Shown: positions 6,254 to 13,212 of the stretch, piece by piece
Position numbering within the stretch: the stretch's first letter is position 1
Layout: each line of letters opens with the position of its first letter
Source of the DNA: Bacteroidia bacterium
GTDB lineage: Bacteria; Bacteroidota; Bacteroidia; Chitinophagales; UBA2359
Length of the DNA: 37,194 bases
Assembly: GCA_030427245.1 (NCBI GenBank)
Contig: JAUHXA010000065.1
Location: 1 to 37,194, forward strand
Reading direction: 5' to 3'
Notes under the pieces: generated by a model
What the model was told of the DNA's origin: nothing
Database searches by the model: none
What the model saw: only the letters and a program-made list of their open reading frames with translations
Position numbers and translations under genes: made by a program

Positions 6254-6781
6254 TCAACCAAAAAGGCTCTTCTGTTGGTCGGACATATCCTTGTCGAGTT
6301 TGGTCAGCATAGCCGAACAGTTTTTCTTTCTCAATGTCAGTTGTTGCAACTCTTTCGATATTGAAGACTTTGCCAGCTCTGCTTTCTTTTGGCTAATTTC
6401 TTTGTCGAGTTGGCTTCTTTCGCCCAGCACTTGTAAGCGTTTGGCTAAAGTTCCGTTGAAGTGATTGAATAAGACTTCATAGCAATCTCTTTTATATTGA
6501 AGCAATGCAGGGCTGTCAGAACGAACAGAAAATAACCAACCGTATATAAATTTTTCAGGTAGGCAGGTCATTTCTCTCTTTCTTCCATCTTGAGCAACTG
6601 TCTTGTATTGGCGAGATAGTTGCCCCAATATTTCATCATTTTTTATCTGGTTTGCTTGATGCTTATAATTTACATTTAGAGCCTCGCATATAGGTTTGAT
6701 TGCTATCCAGTATTGACCATCTACATAAGTGTTTATTATTTCGATGTCGTTAAATTCGAGAGTTCGATTATTGTTGTTCAT
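6254..6781 (-). CDS. Phage antirepressor N-terminal-domain protein
   Basis: Starting at the ATG at 6781 (MNNNNRTLEF), the protein is 175 aa. Residues about 8-115 match the P22 antirepressor N-terminal domain family: DGQYWIAIKPICEALNVN, DEILGQLSRQYKTVA, a RKREMTCLPEKFIYGWLF segment and a closing FNHFNGTL. The C-terminal third is a charged coiled coil (LDKEISQKKAELAKSS). Proteins of this type counter prophage repressors, so it may modulate the operator-binding regulator. It is followed by a bidirectional terminator. An upstream in-frame start at 6841 lies inside a terminator-like hairpin and is less likely. Confidence 0.85.
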   Translation of the reverse strand: MNNNNRTLEFNDIEIINTYVDGQYWIAIKPICEALNVNYKHQANQIKNDEILGQLSRQYKTVAQDGRKREMTCLPEKFIYGWLFSVRSDSPALLQYKRDCYEVLFNHFNGTLAKRLQVLGERSQLDKEISQKKAELAKSSISKELQQLTLRKKNCSAMLTKLDKDMSDQQKSLFG

Positions 6782-6804
6782 TGTTTTTGTTGTTTTAAAA
6801 TTTG

Positions 6805-6861
6805 AAAAAAAAAGGTTAGATAAAATAGAATGGAAGTACACGGATAGGAGGCGGTCTAACC
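6805..6861 (-). terminator. Terminator-like hairpin in the antirepressor leader
   Basis: On the minus strand GGTTAGA (6861-6855) pairs with TCTAACC (6820-6814), followed by nine T, 25 nt before the ATG at 6781. Such a hairpin between promoter and gene suggests attenuation. I find no loop complementarity to the gene start here, unlike the cassette leaders. Confidence 0.5.
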
Positions 6862-6909
6862 TTGTAGGAGGAAAGAAAGAGTAGAAAATAGTTGCAGAAT
6901 ATTGGGGAA

Positions 6910-6989
6910 AGTTCTATTTTTGACACCATATTAATAAAGTCTTTAGTGTAAACAGCAGTTTTGTTTTGGAGAACAACTGCTGTTTTTTT
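6910..6989 (+). ncRNA. Putative small RNA with operator and terminator
   Basis: An operator-like AGTTCTATTTTTGACACC (6910-6927) is followed 10 bp later by AGTCTTTA, a weak -7 box in the register used by the cassettes. A stem AAACAGCAGTT (6950-6960) / AACTGCTGTTT (6975-6985) with a T-run follows. The short transcript would be about 45 nt. The weak -7 box makes this the least certain of the small RNAs; the hairpin could instead just end transcription from the left. Confidence 0.4.
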
Positions 6990-7012
6990 ATGTCTGGTTG
7001 TTAACGATGCTT

Positions 7013-7090
7013 CAAATATAAAAAAACAATTCCCATTTTTAGAACTATTAGTTCTAAAAATGGGAATTTCAGCATTAAGATTTATCTTTG
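7013..7090. promoter_or_regulatory. 20-bp-arm perfect palindrome between divergent promoters
   Basis: Positions 7028-7047 and 7049-7068 are perfect inverted copies around one central base, each containing AGTTCTAAAAATGGGAAT, i.e. two head-to-head operators. TATCTTTG (7083-7090) lies to the right on the plus strand and TATATTTG (7020-7013) to the left on the minus strand. This is the longest perfect palindrome I see in the window and looks like a central control site. Confidence 0.7.
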
Positions 7091-7093
7091 TAG

Positions 7094-7161
7094 GGCAAAC
7101 TCTTTAGATAAATTGATTAGGGCTGTAGAATCGGTTGAAGACGATTTACGGCCCTTTTTTT
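7094..7161 (+). ncRNA. Small RNA candidate
   Basis: A transcript from the TATCTTTG at 7083-7090 would start near 7094 and end at an intrinsic terminator: AGGGCTGTAgAATCG (7119-7133), loop GTTGAAGA, CGATTTACGGCCCT (7142-7155), then seven T. No open reading frame fits. The size is about 65 nt. It lies just past the 3' end of the convergent 173-aa gene, and its promoter is flanked by the large palindromic operator, so it is likely a regulated, possibly prophage-state RNA. Confidence 0.6.
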
Positions 7162-7165
7162 GTAT

Positions 7166-7687
7166 CTATATCGTATCTCCAAACAAATCACCCTGCTTGC
7201 CTCTACCTTTCTCCAATCCTTTTCCACCATGCCAACTACAAGAACCAGCACCTTTACTGGTGGAAAACTTACCATCCTTGCATCTTTGTAGAGTGCGCTT
7301 TCTGGTATTGGTTGAATAGATTTTTCCCACTCCATACGCATCAGGATATTGAGTTTTTACCCACTGCTTGTATTTATTCAAGAATTGAATAGCCACTTGG
7401 CGCACATGGGGAATAGGGGCATAGAGAGCCAAGTAAGCCATATTGCCTATTCCTGTTGCATTGATTTTGGGATAATCATCAGGAGTAACATTTTGTGCTT
7501 GTTTCACGACATCGTTCAAAAAGTAGATGTTGTTTGCATTATTGTAAGTAACCACATCAGCATACTCTGCTTGCTGGACTATATCCATCAGCCCAATTGT
7601 CTTTTCGACTTCACACAAATGTTTTACTGAATGTCGCAACCCATTGCTGTCAAAACCGCCAAATAATCTTTTGATGAAATCTAACAT
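7166..7687 (-). CDS. 173-aa protein with C-terminal CxDGxxS / CSxHGG domain
   Basis: The C-terminal 35 residues contain RCKDGKFSTSKGAGSCSWHGG, which matches the small Cys/His domain of DUF3761-type proteins (C-DG-S...CS-HGG). The N-terminal part (MLDFIKRLFGG...) has an amphipathic helix and no known fold. It closes the long virion block. It is preceded by a leader carrying a terminator whose loop is complementary to sequence just before this gene, so expression may be separately attenuated. Whether it is a virion or host-interaction protein is unknown. Confidence 0.75.
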   Translation of the reverse strand: MLDFIKRLFGGFDSNGLRHSVKHLCEVEKTIGLMDIVQQAEYADVVTYNNANNIYFLNDVVKQAQNVTPDDYPKINATGIGNMAYLALYAPIPHVRQVAIQFLNKYKQWVKTQYPDAYGVGKIYSTNTRKRTLQRCKDGKFSTSKGAGSCSWHGGKGLEKGRGKQGDLFGDTI

Positions 7688-7722
7688 AACGAATCTATAT
7701 TTTTATAATGATTGAATGAATA

Positions 7723-7872
7723 GTGTGGTCAACGTTGTGATGGGCGTATGCGCCAAGCTCAAAAACCCCAAAAAACGCCATTTTTGGAAGGAATCGAAGT
7801 AGCATAGTAAAAAAATCAAATACCTATTGAATCAAAAAAAAGCGGTGAACGTTGCCACACATTCCACCGCTT
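7723..7872 (-). ncRNA. Terminator with loop complementary to downstream leader
   Basis: On the minus strand AGCGGTG (7871-7865) pairs with CACCGCT (7847-7841), followed by a run of T. The loop includes GTGTGGCAACGTT (7860-7848). AACGTTGACCACAC (7736-7723), 36 nt before the 173-aa gene, is complementary to that loop apart from one extra base. This partly repeats the a'/a'' logic of the cassette leaders. The rest of 7688-7915 holds no gene I can support. Confidence 0.55.
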
Positions 7873-7915
7873 CCATTCAAAATTTAACTAACAAACGTTC
7901 AAAAAGAAATCAACA

Positions 7916-8323
7916 TTAGGCATTTTCAGACCAAAGTAAAAACACTTCTGGTCTTCCGTATCGTGGATTGTGATAAACTTGTTTGGTTTCCCAAAACAAG
8001 GTGTTTCCCTTTTGTTGTTGGTCACTGATGAATAACTGGAACTCTCTCACACTGCCTGTAAAAATCTTTCGAGAATGAATAGGCTTTGCTTTTAGTTCTG
8101 CTTCCATCTTGTCCACTTGGGCGTTGTTCATTGCTTCAATATCAATAGGCGCAACATTGACCATAACGGTTAGTTTCATTCCTTTTTGATGGTCAATGAA
8201 TGGATGAAGGTTTTCCCAGTCTATCCAGCCGCCTTTAGATTCTATGGCATAAGCTTTTCTTAGTAGGCTTGCTGGAGCTTCTGACAGTGCTTGTTGGAGT
8301 TTATACTTTCTGTTCTTGTTCAT
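7916..8323 (-). CDS. Hypothetical 135-aa protein, virion block
   Basis: I do not recognise this protein. It starts with a basic segment (MNKNRKYKLQQALSEAPASL), continues with WIDWENLHPFIDHQKG and ends in a probable beta-rich part (RYGRPEVFLLWSENA). There is no signal peptide or membrane span. It is co-oriented with the virion block and followed by the terminator at 7841-7871, so it ends the main transcript segment. A minor virion or assembly role is inferred from position only. Confidence 0.65.
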   Translation of the reverse strand: MNKNRKYKLQQALSEAPASLLRKAYAIESKGGWIDWENLHPFIDHQKGMKLTVMVNVAPIDIEAMNNAQVDKMEAELKAKPIHSRKIFTGSVREFQLFISDQQQKGNTLFWETKQVYHNPRYGRPEVFLLWSENA

Positions 8324-8393
8324 GATTCTAACGTTGATTTAAAGTTTGAAAAAAAATGTTACTTAGGAATGTTTGTAAAGAATAGGGAAGGTG

Positions 8394-8744
8394 CTAAGAA
8401 AACGGGGTTTCGCTATTACCGTCTCCTTCATTTTGAGGGGTGTCAATGATAGCGGCAATCTCCACAATGGCAGCATAGATGTGTTCTACAACTTTCTCAG
8501 CCTTGTCGTCTTCCAAATCAAATTTGTTCTTAAAATCTATGACTAGCTGATGTCTTGCCTCATCGTCTTGCTCATCGTATTCATAGAGGCCCTCCCAGTT
8601 CGTAACTGCCTCTTCAAAGTCGTCCATTGATGCCAAAGCATAACGCCAAATTCCTTTGCCTTTTTTTAGGGCTGCATTGCCAATGTTCATTAGAATACCT
8701 GCTAGTGCTAAACTAAATAAATTAATCTTGTTCATTGTTATCAT
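8394..8744 (-). CDS. 116-aa acidic protein with N-terminal hydrophobic segment
   Basis: A hydrophobic stretch (INLFSLALAGILMNIGNAAL) near residues 6-25 is followed by KKGKG, then an acidic region (MDDFEEAVTNWEGLYEYDE) and a helix rich in Val/Ala (VVEHIYAAIVEIAAIIDT). The likely ATG is at 8744, or at 8735 three codons in. The topology is a single membrane anchor with an acidic soluble domain, shared with several neighbours. The family is not recognised. Confidence 0.65.
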   Translation of the reverse strand: MITMNKINLFSLALAGILMNIGNAALKKGKGIWRYALASMDDFEEAVTNWEGLYEYDEQDDEARHQLVIDFKNKFDLEDDKAEKVVEHIYAAIVEIAAIIDTPQNEGDGNSETPFS

Positions 8745-8768
8745 GATTTATGGTGAATAAAAAAAAAA

Positions 8769-9206
8769 TTAAAAATGTTTCTGTTTCTGTTTCTGGTTAT
8801 GCTTGTTTCTCCTCCTGACACGCACATAATGGACGCACAACCAAGCCACAGACAGAGATAGAAAGAAAACCAAAAAAACGTCTAACGTGTGTCTTGCTAC
8901 GAAGAAGTAAGCATCGTTACCCATTATTATTTCTAGTTGTTCTGTGATGCTGTATTTATTGTTAGATATAATGACCATTATTTGAGTTCCCAAAGCCAAG
9001 CTAGCTAGCGCACACCCAGCAATAGCCACAACAAATAGTCGGAAAAGTAGATTATCAAAAATCCCCCATTTTCTTAGGACTGATTTTTTACCGAAAATTT
9101 CTGTAAGCAAATAGATTACACTTAATAATATCAACGTGGTTGCTCCTAACTGAACCCAGAAGGTTGATTTTATAAGCATCTTATTGACTGCCAATATTGT
9201 CGTCAT
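8769..9206 (-). CDS. Integral membrane protein, holin-like
   Basis: The 145-aa protein has three hydrophobic segments (around 15-37, 55-82 and 105-128) and a strongly basic tail (RVRRRNKHNQKQKQKHF). Small, multi-span and basic-tailed fits a phage holin or virion membrane protein. It overlaps the next membrane gene by 26 nt, and the lytic transglycosylase lies three genes upstream. This points to a lysis module, but no holin family signature is certain. Confidence 0.65.
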   Translation of the reverse strand: MTTILAVNKMLIKSTFWVQLGATTLILLSVIYLLTEIFGKKSVLRKWGIFDNLLFRLFVVAIAGCALASLALGTQIMVIISNNKYSITEQLEIIMGNDAYFFVARHTLDVFLVFFLSLSVAWLCVHYVRVRRRNKHNQKQKQKHF

Positions 9207-9579
9207 TGTTCTTTCTGTTAGGTGTATTATGATTATTGCTTGTATCTTTCGACATTCCTTCTAAATTACCTTCTCTTACATTTTTATAAAATTTAGCGGG
9301 ATTTGACTCAAAGCTATCTGCAAGCCGCAACAAACCGCCTAGTATATTCATGCTCATTAAACCTATCAAAAAAGCTGCTGCATTTTCAGTAGGTTCTGAA
9401 AAATCTATCCAGTGTTGCAATATTGGTGTTAAATAACTGCTACTTATCGCCCCTACGAAAATGAGCAATAAGGCTCGTTTGAAGGACAGCTTTTTCTCAA
9501 ATACAAGACTAACCAAGCCACCGCACAAACCAGCTATCAGATTAGCTATTTTTATTCCGAAAATTTCAAAAGAATACAT
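9181..9579 (-). CDS. Small membrane protein, holin-like
   Basis: The 132-aa protein has a glycine-rich first span (IANLIAGLCGGLVSLVFEKK), a second span (ALLLIFVGAISSSYL), a third near AAAFLIGLMSMNILGGLL and a hydrophilic tail rich in Asn/Lys. The spacing resembles class I holins with three spans. It sits beside the lytic transglycosylase and another membrane protein. A holin role is inferred from topology and context; a virion membrane protein is the main alternative. Confidence 0.65.
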   Translation of the reverse strand: MYSFEIFGIKIANLIAGLCGGLVSLVFEKKLSFKRALLLIFVGAISSSYLTPILQHWIDFSEPTENAAAFLIGLMSMNILGGLLRLADSFESNPAKFYKNVREGNLEGMSKDTSNNHNTPNRKNNDDNIGSQ

Positions 9580-9610
9580 AGAAAACTCTTTGGGTGAATC
9601 TTATAACAAA

Positions 9611-9913
9611 TTAGGGGTTTTTGATTTGGTTGAAAATCCCTACCCACGGCTCACGTCTATACTTTAAGGGTAATCGCTGGTCATAAGCAGCCGCAAACGC
9701 CAAATTATGGGCATGAAGCTGGTCTATATTCAATGTAAAAGCTCGCTGTAAAAATACCTGATACGCCTGTTCTTGGCTTTCGCTCAACGGTGGCGGTGTA
9801 TAGGTAGGCGGTTGATTATTGTCGTTAGACGGTTGAGCATTGGCATTATTGGAGTTGGTAACGCTCCACACTAAGGCCGCAAAACCTGCGAGAATTAAAT
9901 ATTTCTTGTTCAT
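9611..9913 (-). CDS. 100-aa protein with N-terminal signal or anchor
   Basis: The N-terminus MNKKYLILAGFAALVWSV is a signal peptide or anchor, with a possible cleavage after ANA, followed by a low-complexity Asn/Gln/Pro linker (QPSNDNNQPPTYTPPPL) and a helical C-terminal domain (QAYQVFLQRAFTLNIDQL). It lies 1 nt downstream of the lytic transglycosylase gene, implying co-translation. It could be a cell-wall-zone partner of that enzyme. Family unrecognised. Confidence 0.65.
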   Translation of the reverse strand: MNKKYLILAGFAALVWSVTNSNNANAQPSNDNNQPPTYTPPPLSESQEQAYQVFLQRAFTLNIDQLHAHNLAFAAAYDQRLPLKYRREPWVGIFNQIKNP

Positions 9914-9914
9914 A

Positions 9915-10637
9915 TCAAACTGGATAATTAAAGTTCATTTCTGCCAATGGATAGCGGTTCAATAGTTCTGCCCGAATGGTGTTGATTGTCAAAACACCAT
10001 TCTTTACAAAGATTGGGTTCACATCGGCTATGCTTTGAGCAAAAGCCCTGTTATAGCTCCAGTTTTGAACAATCGCCTTTGGATAGAAGACAGACAGATA
10101 TACACTCACAAAATCACGTAGATACGGCTTATATTGACGTAAATAACGCTCTACATAGTAAAGTTGGTCAATGGCACTCATATTGTATAAAGCGGCTGTA
10201 CTTGTTCCTAAATCCCTTGCCGTTCCTTCAATGAATTGAATCAATCCTGTTGCAGAACCGTAAGGATTTTTTGCTTTTGGATTGAAGCGACTTTCAAAGT
10301 GCATGACGGCCATCAACCAGTTAGGATTAATGGCGAGTCTTTGACTAATCTCTATGACTTTCACACCAAATGTTGCCCGATTGATATAAGACGGCACTTT
10401 TTCTATCAAGTACAAGTTTTGCCAAACAGGAGTAGAAGGGGGCGTGTTGTCCACTGGAAAAGTTGTAGGATCCAGTTCATCGTCAATTATGTCTATTGGG
10501 TTGTCAACCACTGGTGGTATTGTAGGAAGAGTAGGAGGTATATAATTGCCTCTACCTGTGCTTTGTCTGTTTTTGAAGTACAGATAAGCTGCACCCACTC
10601 CCAGTAATGTTAATGATATAGCCATTTCCCAAAACAT
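9915..10637 (-). CDS. Lytic transglycosylase (SLT fold), membrane-anchored
   Basis: This 240-aa enzyme cleaves the MurNAc-GlcNAc bond of peptidoglycan. Residues 1-22 form a membrane anchor, then a proline/aspartate-rich linker runs to about 75. The catalytic domain includes NPNWLMAVMHFESRFNP with catalytic Glu115, and YGSATGLIQFI, both classical SLT motifs. The anchor and linker suggest a virion-membrane-associated enzyme for entry or an inner-membrane lysis enzyme. Its start overlaps the stop of the 148-aa gene by 1 nt. One of the clearest functional calls in the block. Confidence 0.9.
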   Translation of the reverse strand: MFWEMAISLTLLGVGAAYLYFKNRQSTGRGNYIPPTLPTIPPVVDNPIDIIDDELDPTTFPVDNTPPSTPVWQNLYLIEKVPSYINRATFGVKVIEISQRLAINPNWLMAVMHFESRFNPKAKNPYGSATGLIQFIEGTARDLGTSTAALYNMSAIDQLYYVERYLRQYKPYLRDFVSVYLSVFYPKAIVQNWSYNRAFAQSIADVNPIFVKNGVLTINTIRAELLNRYPLAEMNFNYPV

Positions 10638-11083
10638 TATTTTACGATTTTATAAATTGCCCATGCCAACCCAAAAGGTACAAGCATTTTTGCGGGCGAA
10701 AATTTCCCCAGTGTTTCTACTGCTTCCTCAATGGTGTCCAGAGGGTCAAAAGGTCTATTATCTTCAATGTTTTGGTAGTCGGTCGGATTGGACACCACTG
10801 ACATTGCCCCGTCATTGAAGAATATGTTATCAGAAGTTTCAATTCCTTTGAAGGAAAGCATCAACCGAAAATTTCCTGCAGGTTGGCAGTTTCGTTTTTG
10901 CCAATCCCAATCATCTACGTTATCCCACGCTGTTAGCCATATCTCGTTAGCATCCCACTGCGTATGTACTTTTTGAAGCTCGTCCAGCCACGCCAACCAC
11001 ATTGCACAGTTCCACGAGTCGTCAAAGCCCCATTCATCATACACAGGGGTTGAGTTTGCTGTAATGCCATAAGGATTTGTCAT
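10637..11083 (-). CDS. Trp/Asp-rich protein with C-terminal membrane segment
   Basis: The 148-aa protein is rich in Trp and Asp (EWGFDDSWNCAMWLAWLDEL, WDNVDDWDWQKRNC) and ends in a hydrophobic span (MLVPFGLAWAIYKIVK), so it is probably a tail-anchored protein. I do not recognise it. It is transcribed between two small membrane proteins and the transglycosylase. A virion-membrane or entry-complex component is plausible by context. Confidence 0.6.
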   Translation of the reverse strand: MTNPYGITANSTPVYDEWGFDDSWNCAMWLAWLDELQKVHTQWDANEIWLTAWDNVDDWDWQKRNCQPAGNFRLMLSFKGIETSDNIFFNDGAMSVVSNPTDYQNIEDNRPFDPLDTIEEAVETLGKFSPAKMLVPFGLAWAIYKIVK

Positions 11084-11097
11084 TGCTTCGTTTTTTT

Positions 11098-11307
11098 TTA
11101 AATAGAATCACAACCAGCACGTCCATAGCTGCAAATTTCCTGCAGGTGTTCGTGTGATAAATACAGTTCTTGTGTCGTGTTGCCTATCAGACTACTGTAT
11201 TGCAGCTTTCTGAGCCGTGCATTTTGTAGTGTTGGCTGGTTATTATTCATCGACTTTGCGACCAAATAACCCAAAATAAACCCTGCTAATAATGTTCCTG
11301 TGTCCAT
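11098..11307 (-). CDS. 69-aa single-span membrane protein
   Basis: MDTGTLLAGFILGYLVAKSM forms one membrane span, followed by a soluble tail of 45 residues (RLRKLQYSSLIGNTTQEL) with two cysteines near the end. The size and topology match its neighbour of 106 aa. Not recognised; likely a small virion or envelope protein. Confidence 0.6.
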   Translation of the reverse strand: MDTGTLLAGFILGYLVAKSMNNNQPTLQNARLRKLQYSSLIGNTTQELYLSHEHLQEICSYGRAGCDSI

Positions 11308-11308
11308 A

Positions 11309-11629
11309 TTATGCTATTGTGTCGTTAGGTAATCCAGTGTCTTCATACGCATCATAATACTGTGGTCGTGCCTTGTCCTGTACAGGTTCTTTGTCGCCTC
11401 CAAAGAGGTTTTCAAATGTATCAATGACATCAACAACTGCCTCTGTCACATTCGTAACATTGTCCACCCAATTGTTACTACTATTTGGGTTCGTGTTCGT
11501 GTAAGGTTGTGTAGTGGGCAAATTGGAAGACGGTTTGTAAGGTTGGTTTTGGGGCCGCTTTGGTTGGTTTTGACTCAAAAAATACAATCCCAAAGCTGCT
11601 GCTCCAGTCCAAAATAATGTGCTATTCAT
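11309..11629 (-). CDS. 106-aa protein with N-terminal span and Pro/Asn-rich linker
   Basis: A membrane segment (LFWTGAAALGLYFLSQ) is followed by a low-complexity QPKRPQNQPYKPSSNLP linker and an acidic helix (NVTEAVVDVIDTFENLFGG). The same plan (short anchor, disordered Pro/Asn/Gln linker, small domain) occurs in the 100-aa and 240-aa proteins nearby. Several consecutive genes thus encode single-span proteins. The start overlaps the metzincin-like gene by 8 nt. Confidence 0.6.
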   Translation of the reverse strand: MNSTLFWTGAAALGLYFLSQNQPKRPQNQPYKPSSNLPTTQPYTNTNPNSSNNWVDNVTNVTEAVVDVIDTFENLFGGDKEPVQDKARPQYYDAYEDTGLPNDTIA

Positions 11630-12719
11630 GTCTATTGTGTTTTTGAAGTTGCTGTAAAATATTCAATCTGTCGATAAACGAAGCCCAAATTTTTGTAGCT
11701 AAATTGAAGTCCTTCAATACGCCATTTCTAAACGCTGCTATGTTCCCTTTTTCAATGGTAACATAGTCTATTTGTGATTGTATCACATTGTCAATAACTG
11801 TATTCAGGCTATCAATTGTCGCCTGTTGAGCTGCAATAATTAAATCCTGTTGGTTGCCATGTGGATTCCCTTCTATCTCGTCTTCTTCCCCTTCATCCTC
11901 TATTTCTTCACTCTCATTCCCTAAAAGAGCCATCTTAAAGCTTCTTTTTTCTTCCAGTGTTGGTTTGCAGTCACCACACCAAGAATTTGCCATAGGTCGC
12001 ATTACCTCACACGGACAATCCCATGCCCCATTATCTTTCCTGGTACAATTTTCTGTGGTGCTATGATTCATCGTTACAGAGTGCATTATCTCATGTATGC
12101 AAAGGCTTTTAGTAGGATAGAACTTGCCGATTTCATAAGTACAGTTGTTGAGCCAGTTGTAAGATTTAGACGCATTGAAGTAAACGTTTCCTAATAAGTA
12201 GTCGGGCAACCTTGGACTGGGCATTATGGCCAATCCCAAAACATTTGTTTTGAAACTACTCTCTTTTAGGTGCTGCAATATTTCTCCTTCTGGTTGGAAG
12301 AAAAACTTAAAATCTGCTTCTGCTTCTGTTTCCACATACAAGAAACCATTGTCAAAGTCGCTGAATGTTTCTCTTAGAGCTATTAACAGGCTTGACTTTT
12401 GTACTTCAATATTCATGTGTGGATAAGGAATAGCCAAGTGATAGGTGATAGGTTCACCTGTTTGTATTTTCTCCGATATGCCTCTGTGAACATGTGCCGA
12501 TGGATTGGGCGTTGCAGGGGAATGGGTGTCATAATATTTGTCCAACTCCGTAGGGTAGGGCATATCAAACAATACAGTGTCAATATTGTGGATGCTGTCA
12601 TTGCCGACATAAAACATGCTTCCTGCAATGTAGTTATTGCCCAGAGCAATAACTACATTGAGACAAATAAGTAAGGCAGCTAAGAGACTGCTGTAAGCGA
12701 TTTGGGTGATACTTTTCAT
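11622..12719 (-). CDS. Metzincin-type zinc metallopeptidase with C-terminal helical tail
   Basis: The 365-aa protein begins with a hydrophobic signal/anchor (SLLAALLICLNVVIA). HEIMHSVTMNH at 209-219 fits HExxHxxxxxH, with three zinc-binding histidines and catalytic Glu210. CEVMRPMAN near 238 supplies a Met-turn, so it resembles matrixin-like (M10-type) metzincins; the usual Gly in the motif is Thr. It is cysteine-rich around the active site, suggesting an exported, disulfide-bonded enzyme. A Glu-rich linker (about 268-285) and coiled coil follow. It is the first gene of its segment, divergent from cassette C. Confidence 0.8.
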   Translation of the reverse strand: MKSITQIAYSSLLAALLICLNVVIALGNNYIAGSMFYVGNDSIHNIDTVLFDMPYPTELDKYYDTHSPATPNPSAHVHRGISEKIQTGEPITYHLAIPYPHMNIEVQKSSLLIALRETFSDFDNGFLYVETEAEADFKFFFQPEGEILQHLKESSFKTNVLGLAIMPSPRLPDYLLGNVYFNASKSYNWLNNCTYEIGKFYPTKSLCIHEIMHSVTMNHSTTENCTRKDNGAWDCPCEVMRPMANSWCGDCKPTLEEKRSFKMALLGNESEEIEDEGEEDEIEGNPHGNQQDLIIAAQQATIDSLNTVIDNVIQSQIDYVTIEKGNIAAFRNGVLKDFNLATKIWASFIDRLNILQQLQKHNRHE

Positions 12720-12743
12720 TCTATTTCTTAGATTAATTTTCAG

Positions 12744-12800
12744 AGTTCTAAAATTGGCACTCGTAGTTTGATTTTTGAAACCAACTATGCCTTATCTTTG
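12744..12800 (+). promoter_or_regulatory. Cassette C tandem operators and promoter
   Basis: Operator 1 AGTTCTAAAATTGGCACT (12744-12761) and operator 2 AGTTTGATTTTTGAAACC (12765-12782) are 21 bp apart; TATCTTTG at 12793-12800 follows after 10 bp. Operator 2 is identical to that of cassettes A and B. The metallopeptidase gene starts 24 bp to the left on the other strand, so both directions may respond. Confidence 0.8.
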
Positions 12801-12802
12801 CA

Positions 12803-12962
12803 GCGAAGACAGACATTGATGGGGATTTTTCTATTCTACTGACTAAGTATAACTTTACGATACGCCAGTATGGGTCCAAATCCTTTTAGAGAAATCTCGA
12901 ACGGTGTTTGTCTTCAGCCTGTACTGGCTTTTTTATTTCATCACTTTTAAAATATTGGTTAA
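12803..12962 (+). ncRNA. Cassette C leader RNA
   Basis: Segment a GAAGACAGAC (12805-12814) pairs with a' GTTTGTCTTC (12906-12915) over 10 bp with one G-U. Segment a' pairs with the first codons GAAGACAACC (12965-12974) at 9 of 10 positions. GCCAGTA (12864-12870) pairs with TACTGGC (12922-12928), followed by six T and ATTT, a terminator enclosing a'. This is the weakest a'/a'' match of the five but the layout is the same. Confidence 0.65.
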
Positions 12963-13148
12963 ATGAAGACAACCAAAAAACATTCACCAGAATTGCAGAA
13001 AGCTGCAAACGCTCTTTTCCGCCTTTACCCAGACAAAGAAGCCGTTCTGTTAGAACTTATTGGCGTTCTCACTGTCCTTGGAGAGTCCAAACGTGGCGAC
13101 TTGTGCCACATTGTCGAAAGAACTGCTCATGTCGTGGTTGCACTCTAA
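12963..13148 (+). CDS. Cassette C small helical protein, paralogous family
   Basis: The 61-aa protein has ALFRLYPDKEAVLLELIGVL, aligning with NLLRLYPSKAAALLDI of cassette B and NLLLLYPSKADALMDI of cassette A, then LGESKRGDLCHIVERTAHVV. No named domain is recognised. It starts at an ATG whose following codons match leader segment a. It is monocistronic, ending at the hairpin at 13171-13212, and sits between two minus-strand virion segments. Confidence 0.75.
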   Translation: MKTTKKHSPELQKAANALFRLYPDKEAVLLELIGVLTVLGESKRGDLCHIVERTAHVVVAL

Positions 13149-13170
13149 AAGCAACTATATATGGTGCTGA

Positions 13171-13212
13171 AACAAAGCCTCTGCCTCTCAAAAGGGTAGC
13201 GGCTTTGTTGTT
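13171..13212 (+). terminator. Terminator of cassette C
   Basis: AACAAAGCC (13171-13179) pairs with GGCTTTGTT (13201-13209) and is followed by GTTTT. It separates the cassette from the convergent gene that stops at 13213. Confidence 0.75.

Noticed and set aside
7113-7392. Two plus-strand frames opposite the 173-aa gene
   Set aside because: They are shadows of the minus-strand gene with its Cys/His domain and start inside the small RNA hairpin.
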